From positions 1 to 14,583 of the forward strand of contig NZ_JADNQW010000011.1 of assembly GCF_015709455.1 (NCBI RefSeq): a stretch of 14,583 nt of DNA, given 5' to 3'. The DNA is from Methylosinus sp. H3A. Its GTDB lineage: Bacteria > Pseudomonadota > Alphaproteobacteria > Rhizobiales > Beijerinckiaceae. The position numbers and the translations under genes are program-made. Below are positions 1 to 7,466 of this stretch, one piece after another; positions within the stretch are counted from its first letter, which is position 1, and each line of letters starts with the position of its first letter. The notes beneath the pieces are model-generated. The model was not told the DNA's origin, searched no databases, and saw nothing but the letters and a program-made list of their open reading frames with translations.

Positions 1-1
1 G

Positions 2-552
2 CCGTTTATTCCGAGCGAGGTGGATGAGGAATGGTCTTCTATCGAAAGACTGCTCGTTGCGCCGTCACACCCGGAGGATTCGTTTATCTGGTGGTTCGAG
101 GCGCGCCGCAATGACCGCAACCCTCAATGTGAGGAAATCCAAAACATCTCGGCGCAATTTTCGAGATCGCGTGGCCCGAGCGAATTCGGAGGCTGACTGT
201 TCCATCGGAGCGTTTGGTGGAAAGCCGGAAGGACGGCGACTGGGTCGTCATGCCTAGAGGCGCCACCGGCATGGCCTTTTTCGGGCCCAATATGCCGCTT
301 CCCGCCGGCCGTCATCGCATCGGTTTCACAATAGAGCCGCAGGAAGGAGTCGAAGGCGTCATCGCGATATGCGACGTCTGCTTCGGTCCTGAGGGCACGA
401 CGTTGCGCACACGAGAGGTAACCGCTGGCATGACCGAGGTCACGATAGAAATCGAACTTCCTTCAATACACTTCGGCTGCCAATTCCGTTGCTATACCTC
501 GACCGGTGGATTTGCGGTGAAGAGGGACATCAGCCTCGTAAGCGACATCTGA
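2..552 (+). CDS. 3' end of a glycan-cluster protein (possible methyltransferase C-terminus plus beta-sandwich domain), frameshifted
   Basis: The 5' end lies outside the window. The frame starting at base 2 reads as good protein (FIPSEVDEEWSSIERLLVAP, then FIWWFEARRNDRNP) until it stops at 194-196. The frame starting at base 133 continues sensibly (AWPERIRRLTVPSERLVES) to a TGA at 550-552. The two join if one T is added to the TTTT at 158-161, giving ISAQFFEIAWPERI across the joint. The last 100 or so residues are rich in alternating hydrophobic residues, with a GPNMPLPAGRHRIGFTIEP stretch. This resembles the beta-sandwich tails found in polysaccharide-cluster proteins. The WWFEARR segment resembles the end of class I SAM-dependent methyltransferases, but no SAM-binding motif is in view, so that is a guess. 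It precedes two glycosyltransferase genes on the same strand, which supports a surface-glycan role. A separate short gene starting at TTG 214 is the less likely reading, because coding-like sequence continues upstream of it. Confidence 0.5.
158..161 (+). other. Probable frameshift site (one T missing from a T run)
   Basis: The coding frame changes from frame 2 to frame 1 within bases 133-193. Frame 1 has a stop at 130-132 and frame 2 stops at 194-196, so the switch must fall between them. Adding one T to this TTTT run restores one continuous frame. It could be a true mutation or an assembly or sequencing error. Confidence 0.55.
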
Positions 553-694
553 TGACAGTGTCTGATCGTGACGGCAGGACATCGGACGGCCCTCTACACA
601 GAGTCTCATGCGGCGGCGACTGCTATCGACGCCGTTACATCGCTATTCGTCAATGCTCCTCGCGTTCGAGCCTCAGCGAAAGGGCCGCTTGAAA

Positions 695-2997
695 ATGCAT
701 GTTAAACGAACAGTCTATGTGGATGCGCGTTGTCTGCAGCAGGCCGATTATAGAAATCGAGGAATCGGCCGACATTTTCGGGGCTTGTTGAAGGCGATCC
801 CCTCGGATTTGCGCAGCGCGACCAAATTGGTCGCGCTCGTCGATCCGGCCGAGCCGATATTGTCGCTGTCGGATGTCGCGATCTTCGATGAATTGACGGA
901 CCGGTTCGTTCCCGTCGACAACGCCATTTTATTCAACGGCGCGCCGCTGAATAATGGCGAGAGATGGAGAGCCACGCCGGGCTCGGACGTGATTCGCGTC
1001 GGCATCGTCCATGATTTCATCGCCCACGATTTCCCGGGGCTCATCCGCTCGGACTCGCTCGCTCGCTCATTGCTGCGGAATACGCTCGAGCTGCGCTCAT
1101 ACGACCTTCTCCTTCCGAATTCGCAAACCTCCGAAAATCGACAAAAGGCTCTCGTTTCCAGCTCGATCGCGTCGATCGTGACGGGCATCGTCGTCAAAGA
1201 CGATTTTTTTGCATCGGAGAGGCGTGAGGTTTCGCAATACGAATTCCCTGACCGCTTCTTTCTTGTGACGGCCGGCGACAATCCGCGCAAAAACGTGGAA
1301 ACGGCGATCAAGGCGTTCGGGCGAGGCGCGTCGACTTTCGACGGTGTGCATCTGATCATCGTAGGGGGCTATGATTGGGCGGCGCAGGCGCGTGTGCGCT
1401 CCTCGGTCGGTCCGACAGAGGCTGTGGACTGGTCCCGAGTGCATTTCCTTCCGCATGTCAGCGACGACACCCTGGCCGATGGGTATCGTCGCGCGGTCGC
1501 GACTATCGTCTCCTCATTCATCGAAGGTTTTTCTATGCCGATCGTCGAAGCGATCGCTTCCGGCGGAATTGTGATCGCTTCCTCCTGCGAGGCTCACCGG
1601 GAACTCGTCGAATTTCCTCTGTTCGACCCGAAATCCGCGGACGAACTCGTCGAGCTCATGACGTCCAGCTTGAATGATTCCGCTTGGCGCGCAAAAGCCA
1701 CAGCGCTTCAGAAGGGCGGGGCAGACCGGTTCCGGTCGGAGGCGATCGGAGATCGCGTCTGGCCGCAGATATTGTCTTTCCGTCGCAGCGCTCCTTCGTC
1801 GACCGACGTCGGCCCCGGCACGGGGGTCTCCGCTCGACGACGTGGCGACCGCCCGAATATTCTTTTCGTGACGCCGTATCCGCCGGAGGCCACGGGCGTC
1901 GGACAGCTTCATGCCGAAGGTATGCCGGCGTTCCTGGAGCGGGCGGATGTCACCGTCGCCACGCTGAAGGCTCCCCGGCGAGCCATGGGCGTGACGCATC
2001 CGAGAGTCATCCGTCCCGACGACATTATCTTCTCGGATTACGATCGCATCTTCTATGTGATCGGAAACTCATTGTACCATACGTTTGTCCACGACATGCT
2101 TCTCGAGCGTGGGGGCGAGGTCATTCTGCACGATTCTCGGCTGTTCGAATATTACTTGAACGTGCGTGGAATCGAGCGGACCGCCAAGATGGCCGGAGCA
2201 GCGCTGGGTCGACAAGTCGGCCAGGAAGAGGTGAGCGCATGGGTGAACGATCGCCGAAAGCTGCCGACGCCGATGCTGGACGAGGTCGTCGAAGCGAGCA
2301 GTCGCCTATTCGTATTTACGCCGGCGCAGCAGCAGGTCGTTCGGCAGTTTTACGGCAAGGAGGCTATTCTCCAGCCTATTCCCTGCACGTCAGCTTCGCG
2401 GAATCTCTTTTCACGCCCCGTCGCATGGCCGCGGCCAGGGACAATGTCGGATTCAATTCTAACGTGCTCGATATCTGCTCCTTCGGTTTGGTGGACGCGA
2501 GCAAGGGATGTTATGAAACTCTGCTGCTTCTGGATCAGCTTCGAGCTTATGGTTGCAGGGCGAAGCTGCATTTCGTGGGCGCGTGCGATCCGAATCTGGA
2601 AGCGCGCATGAAGGAATTGTTCATCGGCCCGCTGGGGATGACGGATTTGGTGTCCTTCCATGGAGCCGTAAAGCAAGACGTCTATACCGATTTTCTTCTG
2701 GCGGCCGACTTGGGAATACAGCTTCGACGCGCAGGATTCGGTCAACCGTCGGGCGCGCTCACTGAATGCATCGCCACGGGTGTCTGGACGATCGCCAATG
2801 ACGCGCTCGTGGACGCTCATCAGGCGCCACATTACGTCAGAAGCGTCTCGGATCGCCTGAGCCCGCTATCGATCGCGCTCACGATCGTCGAGCTCATGGA
2901 CAAGGTGGACATCTCGATCCGGGACCATGAGGCCCGCGTGAGGGCCCAGGAGGGCCGCACTTGGCGCGACTATGTCGCCTCCGTTTTGGACGTCTAG
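695..2997 (+). CDS. Tandem two-domain GT4-type glycosyltransferase, broken by a frameshift
   Basis: Predicted cytoplasmic enzyme that adds sugars in surface-polysaccharide assembly; donor and acceptor are unknown. Residues 1-360 form a first GT-B domain: VYVDARCLQQADYRNRGIGR near the N-terminus, a VGIVHDFIAHDFPG region around 102-115, AGDNPRKNVETAIKAF around 193-208, and the family-4 E-x7-E motif in EGFSMPIVE (277-285). A second GT-B domain starts near residue 386 (NILFVTPYPPEATGVGQ) and runs to the end. The frame opened at 695 stops at 2609-2611, but its last 40 or so residues are not protein-like. From about 2410 the sensible sequence is one frame away (VLDICSFGLVDASKGCYETL, later QPSGALTECIATG) and ends at TAG 2995-2997. 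Adding one T at 2408-2411 gives an intact protein of about 767 residues. ATG 695 is preferred over 608 or 653 because the conserved YVDARCLQ start follows at once. Its ribosome site (GAAAGG near 678-683) is weak. The next gene starts 18 bases after the stop. Confidence 0.8.
2408..2411 (+). other. Probable frameshift site in the second GT domain
   Basis: Upstream of this TTTT run the protein reads in frame 2 (LQPIPCTSASRNLF). Downstream it reads in frame 1 (TPRRMAAARDNVGF). One added T joins them as RNLFFTPRRMAAARDNVGF. It has the same direction and the same sequence context as the frameshift at 158-161. Confidence 0.6.
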
Positions 2998-3015
2998 ACG
3001 GGATAGGAAAAAATC

Positions 3016-5103
3016 GTGGACGCTCGGATCACCAACTATCTTCTCGAAGGCGCCGTGCTCTTCGACCTGACCGGCTTTTTCGCGGACCCGATGCGAACCG
3101 GCGTCCAGCGAACGGTCTACGAATTGTTCCGAAATTGGCCTGACCAGGGGTTGACCCCGGTGATCTTCCATCCGGACGGCAGGGTCCGCGTCCTTCCTCA
3201 TTACACCCTCGAAGAGATGGCGCTGTTTTTCGACAAGCCGTCTGCGCAGGCCAAACGAGCGGTGGAGAAAGGCGGACGGGCGCATGTCAGCGCGGAGGCG
3301 GTGGAGCGCCTCGAAATTTATGTCGCCACGCAAGGCGTGCTGTTGCCCACGAGGGACGCGTTGGATGCCTGTCGAGCCGTGCTGGTCGCGGAGATTTTTT
3401 TCGATCATCGCGTCCCGACCTTTGTCGATTTCATCGAAAGCGATCAGTCGAAGTTCTTCCTTCTCGGCTACGATCTCCTTCCATTCTTGCGCCCCGAGTA
3501 TTTTCCGGCCCTCGACTGGGCCGACGCCGGCGCATTGCTCAGCTATCTCCACATCATTCGGCGCGCCGAGAATATCGCCGGCATCTCCCATGCGACCGTG
3601 GCGGAACTGCGTCGCGCTCGCAGAAGGAAACCGGACGACGACATTCGATTGTTTCCGCTCGGCGCGGATGCATTCGGCCGGCGGCAGTCGCGTCCGGCTC
3701 CCGCGGAGCCGACCTTCGTCATTCTCGGCAGCGTCGAACCGCGCAAGACCCCGGTTGAAACCCTGGTCGCGCTCGATCGTCTCGCATCGGAAGGCAAAGC
3801 GTTCAGGATCCTGTTGATCGGGAGACGGAGAACGCTCGCGCCAGAACAGCAAGCGACGATGGAGCGCATTCTGGATCGCGCGAGCTGGCTTGAGTGGCGC
3901 GAGGGGATGACCGACAGCGAGGTCCGGACAGCAATCGCCAACGCAACGGCCGGCATATGCCTGTCGGCCGTCGAGGGTTTCGGTCTGGCTCCGCTGGAAT
4001 GCCTCAATATGGGGGTTCCCGTGATCGTTTCGGCGGACCTTCCCTCCTTGCGGTTCATCGGTCCGGAAGGGCAGATTCGTTTGGATTCGCGGAGCCCGGA
4101 AGCGATCGGATCCGCAGTGGAGAGACTCCTCGACCAAGCAGAGGCCGCGCGCTTGCGGGATGGCGCGAGCCGATGCGCCTTGCCGCTCTGGTCGACATGC
4201 GCGCGCGATATGGCCGGATGGATCGACGAGATCATCGGCCCGGCCGAAGAAGCGAGCGACTTCTGGGCTCGTTTGAAGCGGCTGAAATTCGCGTCCGAGG
4301 CTAAGAATGCGCCCATGGAATGGGCTTCCGCCATGCTGTTCGAGGCCGTGGTCGGACGGGAGCCGACGCTGATCGACTATGATCGTATCAAGGTGATACT
4401 CGACGAACCGAATTGCGATCGCGCGACAATCGCATTGTCGATCGCCATCACGCTCGGCTCGGGGCTGCGCGCTCCATTTCCGATCATCGATGCGATCTTG
4501 CGTTCGGAAATGTCGGTGGACTTTCCCACGCTTCCCGATCGGGTCACGCCTCCCGACGAACGCGTTCACGAATTGCTTATGTCGGTCTATTCCGCCCCCA
4601 GCGGGGACAAGTTCGCGCAGCGCCTGTGTCTGGAGCTCTTCAATCGCCTACCGGAGGAGGCGGACATGGCGCGCATCCTGCGCCCCGAGCTATCGAAGAT
4701 AGAAGCGATTGTGGCCGAGGTGTCGTCGGAGGCGTTCCAGTCGCTTCGCAATAAGCCTTGTGACCCGGATATTCTCTGGAGCTTCCTGCTCCTGGATATC
4801 GAGCGTGAGGATTATCTTGCGCCACTGTTCCCCATGCAGGGCAAGCAGTTGATAAACGAAGGATACAGAAGAGTTTTGGGCAGAATTCCAGATGTCGTCG
4901 GGTTCAGAAATTGGTCCGCGGCTCTTTCGTCTCAGCGCGTCGGCGGCAAAGACATGATCCTCGAATTGTCGTCCTCCAGAGAGTATCTCGATAAAAATCC
5001 CGACATGAGACTGACTAGTCGTGCTTTGGCTCGCATCAAATTCGGGAATGGCGCCGTCTCGGACGCGCCCGTCCTCGAGACTGCTGTCGGCTCGGCGGTC
5101 TAG
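3016..5103 (+). CDS. GT4-type glycosyltransferase with a DUF4214-like C-terminal domain
   Basis: A 695-residue predicted cytoplasmic glycosyltransferase of surface-glycan synthesis; the sugar specificity cannot be read. Residues 12-30 (GAVLFDLTGFFADPMRTGV) match the N-terminal strand and glycine-loop region of GT4 enzymes. Residues 234-247 (FVILGSVEPRKTPV) and the E-x7-E motif in EGFGLAPLE (320-328) mark the nucleotide-sugar domain. Residues 405-600 are helical and not recognised. Residues 612-656 (YRRVLGRIPDVVGFRNWSAA, ending SSSREY) fit DUF4214, a small domain often appended to glycosyltransferases and surface proteins. The start is GTG 3016, preceded by AGGAA at 3005-3009 with 6 bases between. 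It lies 18 bases after the preceding glycosyltransferase gene, so the two are probably co-transcribed. No frameshift is apparent. Confidence 0.88.
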   Translation: MDARITNYLLEGAVLFDLTGFFADPMRTGVQRTVYELFRNWPDQGLTPVIFHPDGRVRVLPHYTLEEMALFFDKPSAQAKRAVEKGGRAHVSAEAVERLEIYVATQGVLLPTRDALDACRAVLVAEIFFDHRVPTFVDFIESDQSKFFLLGYDLLPFLRPEYFPALDWADAGALLSYLHIIRRAENIAGISHATVAELRRARRRKPDDDIRLFPLGADAFGRRQSRPAPAEPTFVILGSVEPRKTPVETLVALDRLASEGKAFRILLIGRRRTLAPEQQATMERILDRASWLEWREGMTDSEVRTAIANATAGICLSAVEGFGLAPLECLNMGVPVIVSADLPSLRFIGPEGQIRLDSRSPEAIGSAVERLLDQAEAARLRDGASRCALPLWSTCARDMAGWIDEIIGPAEEASDFWARLKRLKFASEAKNAPMEWASAMLFEAVVGREPTLIDYDRIKVILDEPNCDRATIALSIAITLGSGLRAPFPIIDAILRSEMSVDFPTLPDRVTPPDERVHELLMSVYSAPSGDKFAQRLCLELFNRLPEEADMARILRPELSKIEAIVAEVSSEAFQSLRNKPCDPDILWSFLLLDIEREDYLAPLFPMQGKQLINEGYRRVLGRIPDVVGFRNWSAALSSQRVGGKDMILELSSSREYLDKNPDMRLTSRALARIKFGNGAVSDAPVLETAVGSAV

Positions 5104-5308
5104 CCAGAGTATCGGTCGCGCAAGCTTGTCGACCTCGCGAGCGCTCTCCTGCGTGATAATCGGCGATGGACCGAAATTGTTTTGCGCGTAGCGGCTTCTC
5201 TATGGCGTGTCGGGTTCCGGCGGTCGATGCGCCCGGGGACTGCGCCAGCTTGCCCGGATGATGAAAACGCCATTGTCATATTCAGAAATCGACGGCTTCA
5301 GGCGGCAA

Positions 5309-5334
5309 CCGGGCGCGCCTTTCGGCGCGCCCGG
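5309..5334. terminator. Strong hairpin between convergent genes
   Basis: A perfect 11-bp stem (CCGGGCGCGCC pairing with GGCGCGCCCGG) encloses the four-base loop TTTC. It lies between the + strand glycosyltransferase stop (5103) and the - strand PstS-like gene stop (5358), where a shared terminator is expected. Neither side has a strong U-tract (the - strand exit reads TTGCCGCC), so it may act as a pause or a bidirectional terminator. The rest of 5104-5357 shows no gene or other clear element. Confidence 0.6.
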
Positions 5335-5357
5335 CGGTTCGATCGAGATCGAAAGAT

Positions 5358-7133
5358 TTAGTGAGCGCCGGTTCCGGTCACACTCGTGCAGCCGTTGGCC
5401 GGGCTTGCGCCGTAGGCGGTGATCGACGTCGAGCTGCTGGAGAGATAAAAGCTCGCGATGGCCGATGTCCAGCTCGTCGGCAAGGGCCCGAAGCCGTTGA
5501 CGATGATGACATCCTCGGCGTTGCCGGCCGGGGACGACAGCTTGTAATGCCACTTCAGATAGCTCACGAGATTGGAGACGCGGCTCGCGGCGGTGGGAGT
5601 GCCGCCCGAGCCGGCGCCATAGCAGCTATAGAAAAAGCCATAGGCCGTGCCGGTGAGCGGATAAGCGCCATCGCCCGACGCCAGCGGGAGTATGGAGCGA
5701 CCGCCGATGTCGACCCAACCGGGGTTGGGGTACAGCGGCGAGCCGGGCAGATTGGTGTTCGCCGGGAAGGTCTGAGCATAGACGTTCCAGGCGTTGAAGT
5801 CCGCGGTGGTAGGCACGGTGAGAGCGGCCCAAGCCGCTTCGGCGCCCAGCGGCGACGGCGCGGCGAAGTCGGATGGCGTCGTCGCCCCGCTGATCGTTTG
5901 ACCGGGGTGATAGACGCTATTGGCGCGCAGATAGTCGTTCTGCACATTGGCCGCGTAAGGACTCGTCGTGGCCGTGTTGTTGGGCTGGACGAAATCGGCG
6001 CTCAGATAGCCGATGTAGCCGTGATTCGTCGTGTTGTTGCCGATCGCCGCCGCGACCGCGTCGCTGCCGTCGGCGCCGACGGTGTTGAGGGTGCGGCCAT
6101 AGGCCGTGACCTTGTTGATGAGCTGCGTGAAGCTGTTGTTGGGCAGGACGCTGGTCACGAAGATCGACTGATAGCCGTAAGTGTTGCTCGGGTCGAGCAG
6201 CGGGCAGACCGTCTTCAGATAATTGGTGAAGATGAAGCTCGTGCCGCTGCCGTCCGCACGATAGACAATGGTGATCGGCTTGCTGGAGCCGGCGTAGACC
6301 GTGCCGCCGCCGCTACCGGGCGTGCCGGCCGTGCTGGCGGCGCGCCATGTGTTGGCGTCCGCGAAGCCTTCCGTGCCCGCCACGCCGGTGCTCGAGAGCG
6401 TCGGGATGGTGGCGTTGGAGCTCCAATCCGTCACGAGGCCGGAGAAGACCGCGCAGATCTGCGCGGTCGAGAGCTGGATGCGGCCGCCGTACGGAGCAGG
6501 ACTGGCGGGGAGCTGCGACTTGATGGTCCAGGTGACGCCGCCGGCCACCGTTGTGCCCGTGCTCTGGGAGACCTCCGGCAGATTGACGGCGACGGCGACC
6601 GGAGCCTCGAACAGCGGCAGCTGGATCGGCTGACCATAGCTCGCCGTGGGATAGCTCACCGAGCCGGCGGCCGTCCTCGTGTGGTTGACCTGGTCCCAGT
6701 TGTAGGTCGTCGTGGTGTAGCCGGTCGTGAAATTCGCGGGCAGCGGCGAGTCGCTCGCGCCGAAGTCGATGCGCGGATAGGGATAGGTCGAGAAGCCGAG
6801 GCTCGGGAAGAGATAATCGGGAGGGGTAGCCGGATCCAAACCGGCGCCGAGGAAGCCCTGCGCCGGATCGTTGGAGATGAAGATGCGCTGGCCCGAGCCG
6901 CTGCCGATGGCGGCATAGAGCAGCAGGATATTCGGGGCGACGGTGGTGGTGCTGGGGGTGAAGCCATAGAAATTGGCGCTGAGCTGACGCTCGGCCAGCG
7001 AGGCGAGCGTGCTGCCGCCGCCGAAGATGCCGTCGCCGGCCTGGGCCGCCGGGGCGCCGATCAGGGCGATGGTCGAAAGCGCGAGAGCGGAGCTCCCGTT
7101 ACGCAGAGCTTTGCTGAAAGAAAGAGCAGACAT
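5358..7133 (-). CDS. Secreted PstS/DING-like substrate-binding protein
   Basis: A 591-residue exported protein of the phosphate-binding-protein (PstS-like, PBP type 2) superfamily. The signal peptide spans residues 1-32 (hydrophobic ALALSTIALIGAPAAQA, cleavage AQA before GD). PstS-like signposts in order: GGGSTLAS (38-45), IDFGASDSPLP (122-132), LSTAQICAVFSGLVTDW (221-237), YRADGSGTSFIFTNYL (291-306, the usual R-DGSGT phosphate loop), DAVAAAIGNNTTNHGYIGY (358-376) and a C-terminal YPLTGTAYGFF (491-501). It is far longer than E. coli PstS (about 320 mature residues), rich in Ser, Thr, Asn and Gly, and has four cysteines that could form disulfides. There are no pstCAB genes nearby, so a classical ABC import role is doubtful. 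A Pho-box-like site and a type II secretin gene in the same block suggest an extracellular phosphate-scavenging or surface protein. ATG 7133 has AGGAG at 7140-7144, six bases away. Phosphate as the ligand is inferred. Confidence 0.85.
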   Translation of the reverse strand: MSALSFSKALRNGSSALALSTIALIGAPAAQAGDGIFGGGSTLASLAERQLSANFYGFTPSTTTVAPNILLLYAAIGSGSGQRIFISNDPAQGFLGAGLDPATPPDYLFPSLGFSTYPYPRIDFGASDSPLPANFTTGYTTTTYNWDQVNHTRTAAGSVSYPTASYGQPIQLPLFEAPVAVAVNLPEVSQSTGTTVAGGVTWTIKSQLPASPAPYGGRIQLSTAQICAVFSGLVTDWSSNATIPTLSSTGVAGTEGFADANTWRAASTAGTPGSGGGTVYAGSSKPITIVYRADGSGTSFIFTNYLKTVCPLLDPSNTYGYQSIFVTSVLPNNSFTQLINKVTAYGRTLNTVGADGSDAVAAAIGNNTTNHGYIGYLSADFVQPNNTATTSPYAANVQNDYLRANSVYHPGQTISGATTPSDFAAPSPLGAEAAWAALTVPTTADFNAWNVYAQTFPANTNLPGSPLYPNPGWVDIGGRSILPLASGDGAYPLTGTAYGFFYSCYGAGSGGTPTAASRVSNLVSYLKWHYKLSSPAGNAEDVIIVNGFGPLPTSWTSAIASFYLSSSSTSITAYGASPANGCTSVTGTGAH

Positions 7134-7466
7134 GTGCTTCTCCTAATGGATCATTGCGTAGGGCCGCGCGAAAGGGTCGGCCCTCCTCGACGGAGGCCGC
7201 CCGATCCCTGTTCAAAAATGACGTTCTTGTTACAGTTGTCCGACAAGTAGATGATATATAGGCGCAGTGGATACTTAGTACGCCCGGCCTATTTTCTCGT
7301 CCTTTGTCGCTATCGCGCCGCCTTACACCCTATAGACGGCAAAAGTCGGTCGATCGCGAAGAAAATAATTTGCGTATTTTTTGCCAAAAAGGAGTCGCTG
7401 CGAGCGCAGAGCCTCTTTATATTTTGTCGGTCAGTCGATTGGTTGATCTCCCGGGAGATTTGTGAA
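7134..7466. promoter_or_regulatory. Divergent control region between the PstS-like and GT41 genes
   Basis: This 333-base gap is clearly more AT-rich than its flanks, notably 7207-7260 and 7365-7430. On the - strand it holds the PstS-like ribosome site (7140-7144) and the Pho-box-like element (7218-7235). The leader between them has two small inverted repeats: GGGCCG 7161-7166 with CGGCCC 7178-7183, and CCTCC 7182-7186 with GGAGG 7192-7196. On the + strand, TTGTTA (7227-7232) and GATATA (7253-7258) could form a poorly spaced (20-base) promoter, and a TTATATT at 7412-7418 is another weak -10-like candidate. The + strand frame is open from 7251, but 7251-7466 reads as poor protein and is taken as leader. 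Confidence 0.5.
7218..7235 (-). promoter_or_regulatory. Pho-box-like element upstream of the PstS-like gene
   Basis: On the - strand it reads CTGTAACAAGAACGTCAT: two 7-mers with a 4-base spacer, matching the PhoB consensus CTGTCAT-N4-CTGTCAT at 10 of 14 core positions. It ends 84 bases before the start codon, a suitable distance. No convincing -10 hexamer follows at the usual spacing. A 10 of 14 match occurs by chance often enough that this site rests mainly on context (a phosphate-type protein and a better site at the sigma gene). Confidence 0.45.

Noticed and set aside
608..694. Upstream extension of the tandem glycosyltransferase
   Set aside because: The conserved family start (VYVDARCLQ) begins right after ATG 695; the extra residues are Arg-rich with no family match that I recognise.
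2866..4569. Long open frame (567 codons) on the - strand
   Set aside because: Arg-rich antisense shadow of two glycosyltransferase genes; GC-rich DNA leaves such frames open.
5361..7250. Long open frame (629 codons) on the + strand opposite the PstS-like gene
   Set aside because: It is Arg/Gly/Ala-rich with no recognisable domain. The opposite strand has a signal peptide, PstS motifs and a ribosome site.
7251..7466. Upstream extension of the GT41 gene by 72 codons
   Set aside because: The extension is not protein-like, lies in AT-rich control DNA, and ATG 7467 has a proper ribosome site.
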